A DNA stretch of 14,697 nucleotides, taken from positions 1 to 14,697 of the forward strand of contig CANHYD010000017.1 of the NCBI GenBank assembly GCA_947464705.1, given 5' to 3'. The position numbers and the translations under genes were made by a program. Numbering within the stretch: the first letter of the stretch is position 1; each line of letters begins with the position of its first letter. This DNA comes from Verrucomicrobiota bacterium. GTDB taxonomy: Bacteria; Verrucomicrobiota; Verrucomicrobiia; Limisphaerales; UBA9464. This document shows positions 6,426-14,697 of this stretch, one piece after another. Below the pieces are notes generated by a model. It was not told the DNA's origin. It saw nothing but the letters and a program-made list of their open reading frames with translations, and ran no database searches.

Positions 6426-7878
6426 GCAAGGGCTTGATGAGCTCTCCGGCGATGTCGGTGAGGCGGAAGTCGCGGCCTTCGAAGCGATGGGTGAAGCGCG
6501 TGTGTTCGATGCCCAGCAGATGGAGCATCGTGGCGTGCAAGTCGTGCACGTTCACCGGGTTCTCCACGATGTTGTAGCCGAAGTCGTCGGTGCGCCCATA
6601 CACAAGGCCAGGCTTGATGCCGCCGCCGGCCATCCACAGCGAGAAACACCGCGGATGATGGTCGCGACCAAAGCTGTTGGCGCTGATGTCTCCTTGCGAA
6701 TAGGCCGTGCGCCCGAACTCACCGCCCCAGATAACCAGCGTGTCGTCGAGCAACCCACGCTGCTTGAGATCCTGGATGAGCGCACCACTCGCCTGGTCGG
6801 TGTTGCGGGTCTGGGCCTTGATGCCATCGGGCAATCCACCGTGATGGTCCCAGTCGCGGTGACACAATTGGATGAACCGCACCCCCCGCTCCGCCAAGCG
6901 ACGCGCCAAGAGGCAGTTGTTCGCGAAAGACGATTTGCCCGGCTGAGCCCCATACAACTTGAGCACCGATTCCGGTTCGGTGGACAAGTCCACCAACTCC
7001 GGCACGCTCGTCTGCATGCGGAAGGCCAATTCGTAGCTCTCAATGTGCGAGGCGATGTCCGGATCCCCCAAAATACCCAGACGCTTGCGATTGAGGGTTT
7101 GCATCGCATCGAGGAGTTGCCGACGCGAGTCGCCGCTCATGCCCGGCGGGTTGGAGACGTACAGCACAGGGTCTCCTTGGCTGCGCAATTGCACACCTTG
7201 GTAGTTGGCCGAGAGAAACCCATTGCCCCAGTAGCGGGCTTGGAGCGACTGCCCACCGCTGCCGCTCACCAGCACCACATACGACGGCAGGTTCGCATTC
7301 TCCGAGCCCAACCCGTAGGCGATCCAAGAACCCATGGTGGGGCGTCCGGGCTGCTGATTGCCGGTGCCAAAGAAGGTCACAGCCGGATCGTGGTTGATCG
7401 CATCGACATGCATCGTGCGGATCAGGGAAATGTCGTCGGCCACCGCTCCGATGCTGGGCATGAGCGACGTGATCTCCATCCCGCTCTTGCCGTACTTCTT
7501 GAACTCGAAGGGCGAACCCACGCACTTGAGCACCGACTGCCCGGCCGTCATCCCGGTGATGCGCTGCCCACGCCGGACACTCGGCGGCAGCTCCTGGCCG
7601 GTCATCTCCTTGAGCTTCGGCTTGGGGTCGAAGAGGTCGAGGTGCGAGGGCGCACCCGATTGAAAGAGGTAGATGACCCGCTTGGCTTTCGGCGGCAAAT
7701 GCAACGACTTCAACGCACCCGGGACAGCCTGTGTGGCCGGGTTGGCAGATGCCCCCCGGAGATGCGCCGGCAATAGCGAAGCCAAGGCCATGGCACCCAG
7801 GCCCGTGGAACTGCGCGTGAGGAACGTGCGCCGAGTCAGGATGCGCTCGGCTTCGCCCTGGAGGTAGGAGGGGTTCAC
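6418..7878 (-). CDS. DUF1501 family protein, Tat-exported
   Basis: This 486-residue protein has a twin-arginine signal (RRTFL at 16-20, hydrophobic run about 26-36, end near 40-45), as usual for DUF1501. The family belongs to the alkaline phosphatase/sulfatase-like fold group and has no established reaction. Typical features visible are the AKRVIYLFQSGAPSHLDLFDPKP block near the N-terminus, WDHHGG, WGGEFGRT, GRDHHPRCFSLWMAGGG and a C-terminal HDLHATMLHLLGIEH region. The start is GTG (7876-7878), which overlaps the TGA of the preceding cytochrome gene by 4 bp (GTGA), so translation is probably coupled. It is full length and the last gene of the operon. DUF1501 and DUF1549/DUF1553 proteins are very often paired in Planctomycetes and Verrucomicrobia, so they probably act together in the envelope. 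Confidence 0.93.
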   Translation of the reverse strand: MNPSYLQGEAERILTRRTFLTRSSTGLGAMALASLLPAHLRGASANPATQAVPGALKSLHLPPKAKRVIYLFQSGAPSHLDLFDPKPKLKEMTGQELPPSVRRGQRITGMTAGQSVLKCVGSPFEFKKYGKSGMEITSLMPSIGAVADDISLIRTMHVDAINHDPAVTFFGTGNQQPGRPTMGSWIAYGLGSENANLPSYVVLVSGSGGQSLQARYWGNGFLSANYQGVQLRSQGDPVLYVSNPPGMSGDSRRQLLDAMQTLNRKRLGILGDPDIASHIESYELAFRMQTSVPELVDLSTEPESVLKLYGAQPGKSSFANNCLLARRLAERGVRFIQLCHRDWDHHGGLPDGIKAQTRNTDQASGALIQDLKQRGLLDDTLVIWGGEFGRTAYSQGDISANSFGRDHHPRCFSLWMAGGGIKPGLVYGRTDDFGYNIVENPVNVHDLHATMLHLLGIEHTRFTHRFEGRDFRLTDIAGELIKPLLA

Positions 7879-10800
7879 TTGGTGATGGTCTCGTTGAGGT
7901 TGAGGAGCACGTTGGCCACTGCGGTCATGGCTGCCAGCGCGGCAGGATCCGAGGATTCCGGAGCCTTGGACTCGCCCACGGCGATCAGGGCCTTGGCGGC
8001 AGCGGGATCGGCCTGGAAGCGGGCCAATTGCTGTTCATGGGTCTGCCGGAGCACAGCCACCTCGTCCGGTTGGGGCTTGCGGCCCAAGGTGTGCCGGAAA
8101 GCGCGCACCAACCGACGGTCGAGGTGAGTGGGTTCCTCCGTTAGCACCCGCTGCGCAAGGCCGCGGGCCGCTTCGACGAAGGCGGGATCATTCATGAGCA
8201 CCAACGACTGCAGCGGGGTTTGCGTCCGCTGACGCAGGAAGGTGCAAACCTCGCGATTCGGCGCATCGAAGGTGGCGAAGGATGGATAATGGGCCGAGCG
8301 CCGCCAGAACACGTACATGCCCCGGCGGTAGAGATCCTGTCCATGATCTTGAACGAACACCGAGTCGGTTCCGTCCCAGATGCCCGGCGGTTGGTAGGGC
8401 TTGACGCTCGGGCCACCGATCTTTGGGTTGAGCAGGCCGGAGACGGCCAGCGCGTTGTCGCGGATGTACTCGGCGTCCAAGCGCAGGCGCGGACCGCGGG
8501 TGAAGAGTCGATTGTAGGGGTCCCGAGTCAGCTTCTCCGGGGTGGCCGTGGCCGCCTGCCGGTAAGTGGCGCTGGTCACCATCAAGCGCAATTGGTCCTT
8601 CACGCTCCAGGGCTTGAGATGGGGCGTCTTCTGGCCGCGCCGTTGGGTTGTCGCACCCGCAGGACCTCCGTCGCGGAAACGGACCGCCAGGAAGTCGAGC
8701 AACTCCGGATGGCTGGGCCACTCGCCTTGGGACCCGAAATCATTGGCGGTCTTCACCAACCCGTTGCCGAAGAACATCGCCCAATAGCGATTGACCGTCA
8801 CCCGTGCGGTGAGCGGGTGTTCCCGCGACACCAGCCAGCGGGCCAAGGCCAGACGGTTGGTCGGACCCGCCGGCAGCGGCGGCAAGAAGGCCGGAGTCCC
8901 CGGTTGCACCCGTTCTCCCCGCGTGCGGAAGTCGCCCCGAACCAACACGTAGGTTTCCCGAGGAGGATCCAACTCCTCCATGATGAGAGTGGTCGGAATC
9001 TTGGAATAGAAGGCGTCCTTGTTGCGGCGCGCCTGGGCCAGCGCTTTCTCGGCTCGCAAGAAATCGACCGCATGGTTCTCGCGGTAAAAACGAGACAACT
9101 CATTGCGTTCTTCATCGGAGCGCTGGCCGCGCGACTTGGCGACGATCGCCGCATAACCCTCGAAGGTTAGGGCCTGGGCCTCGCCTGCAGCGAGCGTTCG
9201 AGAGTAAATCCGCAGGTCATCCAACTGACCCGAGAAGAAGGATTCTCCATGGCGGGAGCCCAGTCGCAGCGGTTCGCGGGTTGCGGGAGAATTCTTGAGC
9301 TGGTCCTTCTCGGTCTCCACATCCTTGCGCACGCCATTGACGAAGAGTTGGACGCCCGAGGCCTTGGCCGACCCATCGTAGCTCACGGCGACATGGAGCC
9401 ACTGGTTCTGAGGCAACTGCTCTTTGGTGCGGACCTTCAGGGCATCGTCCGGCCAAGCATGGATGAGGTGAGTCTGAAGGCGTCGATCGGACACCAGCAC
9501 ATCGAACCCGCGATAGCCGGGGCCTTTCTCCATCTGGCTCAAGATCGCTCCATCGCCCTGGATCCGGACCCAGGCGGCCACGGAGAAGGCATTGGTGCGC
9601 TCCCATTCCGGACGTGAGGCTGCTTCGGCATGGGCCTTGCCATCGAACTTCAGGGCCTTGCCCAGGCGAGAGTCCGCAAACTCCGGCGCATTGGTCCCCT
9701 TCCAAAGGACTGCGGCATCGAGGGAATTCTCAAAGTTCCACCGAACCGCCACGCCGTGGGTCGACGCCAGCACTGGAGGCCTCTCGCCCAGTTCCCGTTC
9801 CCACTTCTCCTGGGTCTCGCCCAATTCGTTGGAGCGGTCCTGAAGGGTCTTCTCAGCATCCTTGAGGGCGAAATCGGCCTCCACGAACTTCGCAGCCTGA
9901 TCGGCCGTCGGAACTGGCAAGCGCGGTGGTGGGTTGTCGGTGCGGATACGATCGAGTCCTTTTTCCGGCACGTTGTGGAAGAAGGCGTACAGCCGATAGA
10001 ATTCCTTGGCGCTGATGGGGTCGTACTTGTGGTCGTGGCACTCGGTGCAGCCCACGGTCAATCCCATGAAGGTCGCCCCCACCGTGTTGACCCGATCCAC
10101 CACGTACTTGTTGAGGTACTCGTCGGGATCAGCACCGCCTTCGTCGTTGGTCATGTTGTTGCGCACGAAGCCGGTGGCCACCCGCTGACTGACCGAAGGA
10201 TTGGGCAGGAGATCGCCCGCCAACTGCTCGACGGTGAATTGGTCGAAGGGCTTGTCGGCATTGAAGGCATCGATCACCCAGTCGCGCCACAACCACATGA
10301 ACCGGACGCCATCGAAGTGGTATCCGCTGGTGTCGGCGTAACGCGCCAAGTCGAGCCAGTTCTGTCCGACACGCTCACCATAATGTTTGGAATCCATCAG
10401 GCGGTCGACGAGGCGCTCATACGCATCGGGACGCTTGTCAGCCAAGAATGCATCAACCTCTTCGACGGTGGGCGGCAGGCCAGTGAGGTCGAGGGTGACG
10501 CGGCGCTGCAGGCTGACCGGGTCGGCCTCCGGATTAGGCCGGAGCCCTTCGGACTCCAATCGGGATAGAACAAAGGTGTCGATGGCATTGCGGGCCCACT
10601 TGCCGTCTTGGACCCGAGGCAACTCCGGGGCGGTGGGCACCATGAACGACCAATGCTGTTGCCAGGCAGCCCCTTGTCGCACCCATTGCTGGAGGAGTTC
10701 GATCTGGGCGGGTGAAAGGGGCTTGCCGTGCTGGGGCGGCGGCATGATCTCGTCGGGATCCTTCGTCAGGATGCGCTCGACCAAGGTGCTGCTTTCGGGC

Positions 10801-11123
10801 TTCCCGGCCACCAGGGCGTATTGCCCCGATTTGAGCTTCAAGAAGGCGTCCTCTTGACGGTCCAGGCGCAGCCCGGCCTTGCGCTTGCCCTCGTCCGGGC
10901 CATGGCAGGTAAAGCAATGTTCCGAGAGAATGGGGCGAATTTGTCGGTTGAAATCCACGCGTGGCTCCGACGAGGCCGCAGGGCCGGCTTGGAGGGCCAC
11001 CGAACAAAGACTCATCAACACCACCCAGGCGACTCCGTGACAACGGATTTGAAGCGCGCGGTACGCGATGGCGAAACAGAGGGTCACGCCGCCCATCATG
11101 GTCCAGCTGAGGATCTCCAGCAA
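7875..11123 (-). CDS. PSCyt1-DUF1549-LamG-DUF1553 cytochrome-like envelope protein
   Basis: This 1082-residue protein has, in order: a signal-like hydrophobic segment (about 31-45); a PSCyt1 c-type haem domain with CFTCH (70-74) and a likely distal Met in DEIMPPP (127); DUF1549/PSCyt2 (about 175-395), including a second CxxCH in CTECHDHKYDP (359-369); a helical linker (about 405-448); a LamG/concanavalin-A-like domain (about 455-655, DDLRIYSRTL near its end); and DUF1553/PSD1 (about 755-1040, TNRLALARWLVSREHPLTARVTVNRYW). The family is expected to be periplasmic and haem-binding; its substrate is not established. The annotated start is TTG at 11123, with GGAGGG touching it, which is unusually close. 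ATG at 11099 or 11096 is a reasonable alternative. It follows the kinase gene by 12 bp and overlaps the DUF1501 gene by 4 bp. Confidence 0.92.
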   Translation of the reverse strand: MLEILSWTMMGGVTLCFAIAYRALQIRCHGVAWVVLMSLCSVALQAGPAASSEPRVDFNRQIRPILSEHCFTCHGPDEGKRKAGLRLDRQEDAFLKLKSGQYALVAGKPESSTLVERILTKDPDEIMPPPQHGKPLSPAQIELLQQWVRQGAAWQQHWSFMVPTAPELPRVQDGKWARNAIDTFVLSRLESEGLRPNPEADPVSLQRRVTLDLTGLPPTVEEVDAFLADKRPDAYERLVDRLMDSKHYGERVGQNWLDLARYADTSGYHFDGVRFMWLWRDWVIDAFNADKPFDQFTVEQLAGDLLPNPSVSQRVATGFVRNNMTNDEGGADPDEYLNKYVVDRVNTVGATFMGLTVGCTECHDHKYDPISAKEFYRLYAFFHNVPEKGLDRIRTDNPPPRLPVPTADQAAKFVEADFALKDAEKTLQDRSNELGETQEKWERELGERPPVLASTHGVAVRWNFENSLDAAVLWKGTNAPEFADSRLGKALKFDGKAHAEAASRPEWERTNAFSVAAWVRIQGDGAILSQMEKGPGYRGFDVLVSDRRLQTHLIHAWPDDALKVRTKEQLPQNQWLHVAVSYDGSAKASGVQLFVNGVRKDVETEKDQLKNSPATREPLRLGSRHGESFFSGQLDDLRIYSRTLAAGEAQALTFEGYAAIVAKSRGQRSDEERNELSRFYRENHAVDFLRAEKALAQARRNKDAFYSKIPTTLIMEELDPPRETYVLVRGDFRTRGERVQPGTPAFLPPLPAGPTNRLALARWLVSREHPLTARVTVNRYWAMFFGNGLVKTANDFGSQGEWPSHPELLDFLAVRFRDGGPAGATTQRRGQKTPHLKPWSVKDQLRLMVTSATYRQAATATPEKLTRDPYNRLFTRGPRLRLDAEYIRDNALAVSGLLNPKIGGPSVKPYQPPGIWDGTDSVFVQDHGQDLYRRGMYVFWRRSAHYPSFATFDAPNREVCTFLRQRTQTPLQSLVLMNDPAFVEAARGLAQRVLTEEPTHLDRRLVRAFRHTLGRKPQPDEVAVLRQTHEQQLARFQADPAAAKALIAVGESKAPESSDPAALAAMTAVANVLLNLNETITK

Positions 11124-11135
11124 CCCTCCATCGAA

Positions 11136-12833
11136 TCAGCCGCCCGAAAGCCCCGCCCACCACTGATGTACGGCTCTCCGCAGGCCCAAACGGAACATCC
11201 CTCGCACCTCGTCACCAGAGAGGGCGCGGTCATAAATCCGGACTTCATCGATATCCCCCTTGAAGAAGTAGTATTGATCCCAGCCGATTCGGACCGGTGA
11301 ATCGCCCGGAGCCAGGATCCCCACTGCAGACGTGGAGTCCACCCGCTCGCCATCGATCCATTGCTCCAAAACACGACCATCCCATGTCTGCACCAGATGA
11401 ATCCACTGGTGGAGGGGGTTGATCACCGGCACTTCCGAGGATCGGTACTGGTTGGTGGAGCCTTCAGGTCGGATCCAGACTCCGCCCTTGATCGTTCGAC
11501 CATCCCAACCCATGGCCCATTGACGGCCCGGTGAGTCCCGGTCGCCAACCGCCCGATCTTTGATGAGAAGTTTGCCGTGGTGGACTTCGTCCGACCGCAT
11601 CCACAACACCAGAGAGTATGCATGGGTCTCCGACTCCGGAAACTCCGGGATGCTGATGCCGGCCTCACCATTGAAATGGGCCGCTCGGGAAGACGCCTTG
11701 GAGGCGTCGGCGACCCAGGATACTCCGAAGGGGGTCCCATGATGCCCCCGGCCGCTGTGGTCTTGGGCATCTCCATCGAGGGTGTAATACGCGGCGAGCC
11801 CCTGGGTGGGTTCGCTCTCGGGAACGCTCGAGGTCAACGCGCTCACGGCCTTCAACAAGGGCAACGGAGGCAACCATCCGCTCTGAGTGAGAACCGTCCA
11901 GAACAGGACGCCAGAAAGCAGGCCACCGGCGAGGACCTTGACCGCACGGTTCCCACGGGGCCGCAGGAGCGTTTCGGCGCGGGACAATTGGGCTGTATTT
12001 CCGGATTCCACCGCCTCCAAAACAGCCTGCACCACCCCGAGTTGGCGCAATCGATTCATTCCCACCGGGTTGCACAACGCCTCAATGAGGCGATTGATCA
12101 GTCGATCTTCACGACTCCAAGTGCCAGCCAGCCTGAGACGCGGTGGCAGGGAGGGGTATTCTAGGCGGGTATTTCCGCTCCAGAGCTCATAGATCAGCTT
12201 TCCCAGCGCGTAGAAATCCCGCTCAGGCCCCTCGCTCGTTCCGGGTGGGCAGTACCCCTCGGTCGATGCGGTGATGGCCACCGCGTCATGGATCGCACCC
12301 ACGGTGTCGTAATCGGCCAGAAGCCAACGCCCTTGCAGTTGGAGCAGGTTGGCCGGTTTCACATCGCCATGGACCAGACCGCGACGATGCAAGAACTCCA
12401 AGGCTTGGACCACCGGCAAGGCGGTCTTGGCCGCGACGGCTGTCGTGCCAGAAGCGCCAACCGCCGTGGTGACCGGTGAGTAGTTCTCAAACTCCACCGA
12501 CTCCGGGTCCACCGAGTCCGCCAGGGGCAGCTCCTCCCAGGCAATTCCATGGACCGGCTCCAGACCGTAGGCGAGGACGGGAAGCAATCCGACCTCGGCA
12601 GAGAGCCCCTTGAGGGCTTCGCGCACTTGCTGGAAGCGGACCAGCGTTTCGGGATCACGTTGACGGGCGATTTTGAACACGCGCCACGCCCCCTGCGCGT
12701 CTTCGATGAGGTAGACCTCGCGACAATCCCGGGACGAGAGGCAGCGCAACCTGCGACAGGCGCCCAATCGTTCGCGCAAGGATTGCGGCAGCAGTCGCTG
12801 GGAATCTTCCGAGGGTGACGGGTTCTCGATCAT
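11136..12833 (-). CDS. Membrane Ser/Thr-kinase-like protein with LamG ectodomain
   Basis: In this 565-residue protein, residues about 25-280 form a protein-kinase fold: beta-3 lysine in VFKIA (Lys54), catalytic-loop HGDVKPANLL (155-164; HGD in place of HRD), DYD in place of DFG (174-176), STEGYCPPG in the activation segment (no APE glutamate) and a subdomain IX aspartate in RDFYALGKLIYEL (Asp206). A glycine-rich loop is not evident. A single membrane segment (about 298-316) is followed by a LamG/concanavalin-A-like domain (about 345-548, DIDEVRIYDRALSGDEV). The predicted topology is a cytoplasmic kinase and an extracytoplasmic LamG sensor. The start is ATG (12831-12833) without a visible Shine-Dalgarno. 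It is the first gene of the operon. I infer that it senses a ligand related to the downstream envelope enzymes; activity is uncertain because of the altered motifs. Confidence 0.87.
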   Translation of the reverse strand: MIENPSPSEDSQRLLPQSLRERLGACRRLRCLSSRDCREVYLIEDAQGAWRVFKIARQRDPETLVRFQQVREALKGLSAEVGLLPVLAYGLEPVHGIAWEELPLADSVDPESVEFENYSPVTTAVGASGTTAVAAKTALPVVQALEFLHRRGLVHGDVKPANLLQLQGRWLLADYDTVGAIHDAVAITASTEGYCPPGTSEGPERDFYALGKLIYELWSGNTRLEYPSLPPRLRLAGTWSREDRLINRLIEALCNPVGMNRLRQLGVVQAVLEAVESGNTAQLSRAETLLRPRGNRAVKVLAGGLLSGVLFWTVLTQSGWLPPLPLLKAVSALTSSVPESEPTQGLAAYYTLDGDAQDHSGRGHHGTPFGVSWVADASKASSRAAHFNGEAGISIPEFPESETHAYSLVLWMRSDEVHHGKLLIKDRAVGDRDSPGRQWAMGWDGRTIKGGVWIRPEGSTNQYRSSEVPVINPLHQWIHLVQTWDGRVLEQWIDGERVDSTSAVGILAPGDSPVRIGWDQYYFFKGDIDEVRIYDRALSGDEVRGMFRLGLRRAVHQWWAGLSGG

Positions 12834-12963
12834 CCGTTACGCGTCAACATTAGGCGTTACAGACATCGGCTGCACCTCGGATATTCGATCCGGTGAACTT
12901 TCTGCCGAGGCAGGCTGTCATTTCTCATTGTTCTGTCGGAAGACCTCAACCGAGACTGTGGGC
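12834..12963. promoter_or_regulatory. Divergent promoter region with 20-bp-spaced CGTTAC repeats
   Basis: This 130-bp gap separates the kinase operon (-) from the P-type ATPase gene (+), so it should hold both promoters. CGTTAC occurs at 12835-12840 and 12855-12860, exactly 20 bp (two helical turns) apart, close to the kinase start. No consensus -35/-10 pair and no recognisable CueR or CsoR operator was identified. Confidence 0.4.
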
Positions 12964-14697
12964 ATGGGTCCAGAAGGTATTAGTTTTCGGCCCCGCTCCA
13001 CTCCGCCACCTCCGTTAGGCACGCTCACCGAGTTGCGGATTGAGGGCATGGATTGCGGGAATTGCGCCCGATCGGTCACTGAGGCCCTCCAAGGTGTGCC
13101 AGGGGTTTCTCGGTCCGTGGTGGACCTCCGAGGTGCCACGGCGCGAGCCTACTGGATGCCCGGTCAGACTCCGGAGCCGGCGCGGTTGATCGAAGCGGTG
13201 AAGCGAGCGGGGTATCAGGCCCGCTTGGCCGAAAGCCCAGGATCGACCTCCCCGACCGGATCGTCCCCCGGGAGCACGGTTCTCAACCCTTGGACGACGG
13301 CCGTATGGCTGGGCGTTCCCGCCACGGTGCTGCTGTTGGGAGGGGATTGGCTCGGCGGGTGGGGCATGCAACGAGGTTTCCAGACCCTGTCGCTGGTGCT
13401 GGCCACTTCGGTTCAGGCCGGCGTTGGCTGGCGGTTTTATCGCGGGGCGTGGCGACAGGCGCGGGTCGGACGCTCCAACATGGACACCTTGGTATCGCTG
13501 GGTTCGTCGAGCGCCTACTTGTGGAGCCTGTGGCTGTTTTTCACCCAAAGCCACGCCCACCTCTTCTTCGCTGAATCGGTGAGCATCCTGACGCTCATCA
13601 GCGTGGGCCACGCGCTGGAGGCCCGGATGAGCGCCCAGGCCGGCAATGCCATCAAAGCCCTACTCGAATTGGCTCCTGCCACCGCCCGACGTCTCGATTC
13701 CGAGGGACGCGAAGTGGACACTCCCGTGGCCCAACTGCGCCTGGGTGAGCGGCTTCGCATCAAACCCGGAGACCATTTCCCGGTGGATGCGGTGGTGCTG
13801 GAAGGAACCTCGTCGGCTGATGAATCCCTGCTGACCGGCGAGCCCATGCCCGTGCGGAAAGCCTCTGGATCGGCGTTGCTGGCCGGATCCGCCAACCTGG
13901 AGGGAAGCCTGGTCGTGCGAGTGAGCGCCACCGGTGAACACACCACGTTGGCCCGCATCGCCGCGGTGGTGGAACGGGCGCAGTCCAGCCGGGCGTCCAT
14001 CCAACGCCTCGCCGACCGTGTCAGTTCCATCTTCGTGCCCGTGGTGGTGCTCATCGCCTGTCTGGCGGCAGCGGGTTGGGTTTGGGCTCCCGAGACGCTT
14101 CGGCTCTGGCAATCCGCACTGACTCCCCTGCTCTGGCACCCGCTGGCGAGCCTGTCCCCAATGAGCGATGCGGTGGCGGCCTTCTGCTCGGTGCTCATCG
14201 TGGCCTGTCCCTGCGCCATGGGGCTGGCCACCCCAGTCGCTCTGATGGCGGGTATCAACGCCGCCGCCCGACGGGGCATCCTCATCCGGGACGCCGTGGC
14301 GCTCGAGAAAACCGGGCGTATCTCGGCCCTGGCTTTCGACAAGACGGGCACCTTGACCGCGGGGCATCCGGCCATCACTCGATGGGAAGATCTGCGGGCC
14401 GAAGATTCCCGATCCATTCCCCTGCCCGCTCTGGCTGGGCTGTTGGCAAATCGATCCCAACATCCGGTCTCCCGGGCCGTGAGCTCGGCGGCTCAGTCGT
14501 TGCGGGATCGTGCCCCAACCTCTGGGCCGAACCTACCGGCTCTCATCTCGTGGCAAGAACTCCGTGGGTGGGGCATCGAAGCCCTCGCAGCCGGGGGCGA
14601 TCCAGGCTCTGCCCTCCGGTTGGGGTCGGTGGGTTGGATGCGGTCGTTGGGAATCTCCTGGAGCGGCGAGGCCGAAGCCTGTCTGCAACAAGCATCC
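12964..14697 (+). CDS. P1B-type heavy-metal (probably copper) ATPase, partial
   Basis: The open frame runs from ATG 12964 to the window edge (578 codons, no stop), so the C-terminus lies outside. It begins with a proline-rich leader, then a heavy-metal-associated domain with GMDCGNC (28-34). Next come paired membrane helices (about 112-215), the actuator domain with TGEPMPV (291-297), helices at about 355-376 and 402-425 with the metal-site motif CPC in ACPCAMGLATP (414-424), the phosphorylation motif DKTGTLT (459-465), the nucleotide-domain HP (500-501) and GWGIEA (535-540). CPC with this HMA domain is typical of Cu(I)-exporting or cuproprotein-loading CopA/FixI-like pumps of the inner membrane. 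A ligand other than Cu/Ag is possible because the last helices are not visible. The start is uncertain: the frame is open far upstream, GTG 12958 and TTG 12928 are alternatives, and no strong Shine-Dalgarno is seen. It is transcribed divergently from the kinase operon. Confidence 0.93.
   Translation, partial: MGPEGISFRPRSTPPPPLGTLTELRIEGMDCGNCARSVTEALQGVPGVSRSVVDLRGATARAYWMPGQTPEPARLIEAVKRAGYQARLAESPGSTSPTGSSPGSTVLNPWTTAVWLGVPATVLLLGGDWLGGWGMQRGFQTLSLVLATSVQAGVGWRFYRGAWRQARVGRSNMDTLVSLGSSSAYLWSLWLFFTQSHAHLFFAESVSILTLISVGHALEARMSAQAGNAIKALLELAPATARRLDSEGREVDTPVAQLRLGERLRIKPGDHFPVDAVVLEGTSSADESLLTGEPMPVRKASGSALLAGSANLEGSLVVRVSATGEHTTLARIAAVVERAQSSRASIQRLADRVSSIFVPVVVLIACLAAAGWVWAPETLRLWQSALTPLLWHPLASLSPMSDAVAAFCSVLIVACPCAMGLATPVALMAGINAAARRGILIRDAVALEKTGRISALAFDKTGTLTAGHPAITRWEDLRAEDSRSIPLPALAGLLANRSQHPVSRAVSSAAQSLRDRAPTSGPNLPALISWQELRGWGIEALAAGGDPGSALRLGSVGWMRSLGISWSGEAEACLQQAS

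Noticed and set aside
6003..6649. Two minus-strand ORFs with shared DRFQRGLRPHPA segments
   Set aside because: The shared peptide comes from translating the structured repeat in the same frame; one ORF also overlaps the 3' end of the DUF1501 gene.
6487..7776. Long plus-strand ORF (429 codons) opposite the DUF1501 gene
   Set aside because: It is a shadow of a well-recognised minus-strand gene in GC-rich DNA; its translation has no domain and is rich in R, H, V and G. The same applies to plus-strand ORFs at 8220-9170 and 9630-10568.

Overview
The window (14,697 bp, GC-rich) reads as a chromosomal piece of a Verrucomicrobiota bacterium, probably of the Pedosphaera/Limisphaera type. This is inferred from gene families typical of the Planctomycetes-Verrucomicrobia group: a secreted CotH/lamin-tail/beta-helix protein, a PSCyt1-DUF1549-DUF1553 protein coupled to a Tat-exported DUF1501 protein, and a Ser/Thr-kinase-like membrane protein with a LamG ectodomain. 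No database search was possible.

Layout. (1) 2-2932, +: the C-terminal 976 codons of a large secreted modular protein whose start lies outside the window. (2) 3118-3750, +: a tandem-CBS protein. (3) 3863-3952, -: tRNA-Ser(CGA) with encoded CCA and a hairpin just downstream. (4) 3953-6417: an accessory zone with a lone AAA+ ATPase gene (4520-5698, -), a 49-codon ORF, a decayed IS3-type transposase fragment and copies of a structured repeat of about 125 bp. Two half copies (4221-4287 and 6055-6116) together make up almost one whole unit. This suggests that the segment carrying the ATPase gene and the IS fragment interrupted an older repeat copy. (5) 6418-12833, -: an apparent three-gene operon, transcribed as kinase-TM-LamG (12833 to 11136), PSCyt1/DUF1549/LamG/DUF1553 (11123 to 7875) and DUF1501 (7878 to 6418). 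The first two genes are 12 bp apart and the last two overlap by 4 bp. (6) 12964-14697, +: a divergent P1B-type (copper-like) ATPase gene that runs off the right edge.

The best candidate for an undescribed system is the operon in (5). A membrane kinase-like protein with a predicted extracytoplasmic LamG domain is encoded just upstream of an exported c-type cytochrome-like protein that also carries a LamG domain, and of its usual DUF1501 partner. This suggests a sensor tied to an envelope enzyme pair of unknown chemistry. The second item of interest is the repeat family, whose units have 10-bp terminal inverted repeats around internal hairpins. One copy starts a few bases beyond the operon's last stop codon.
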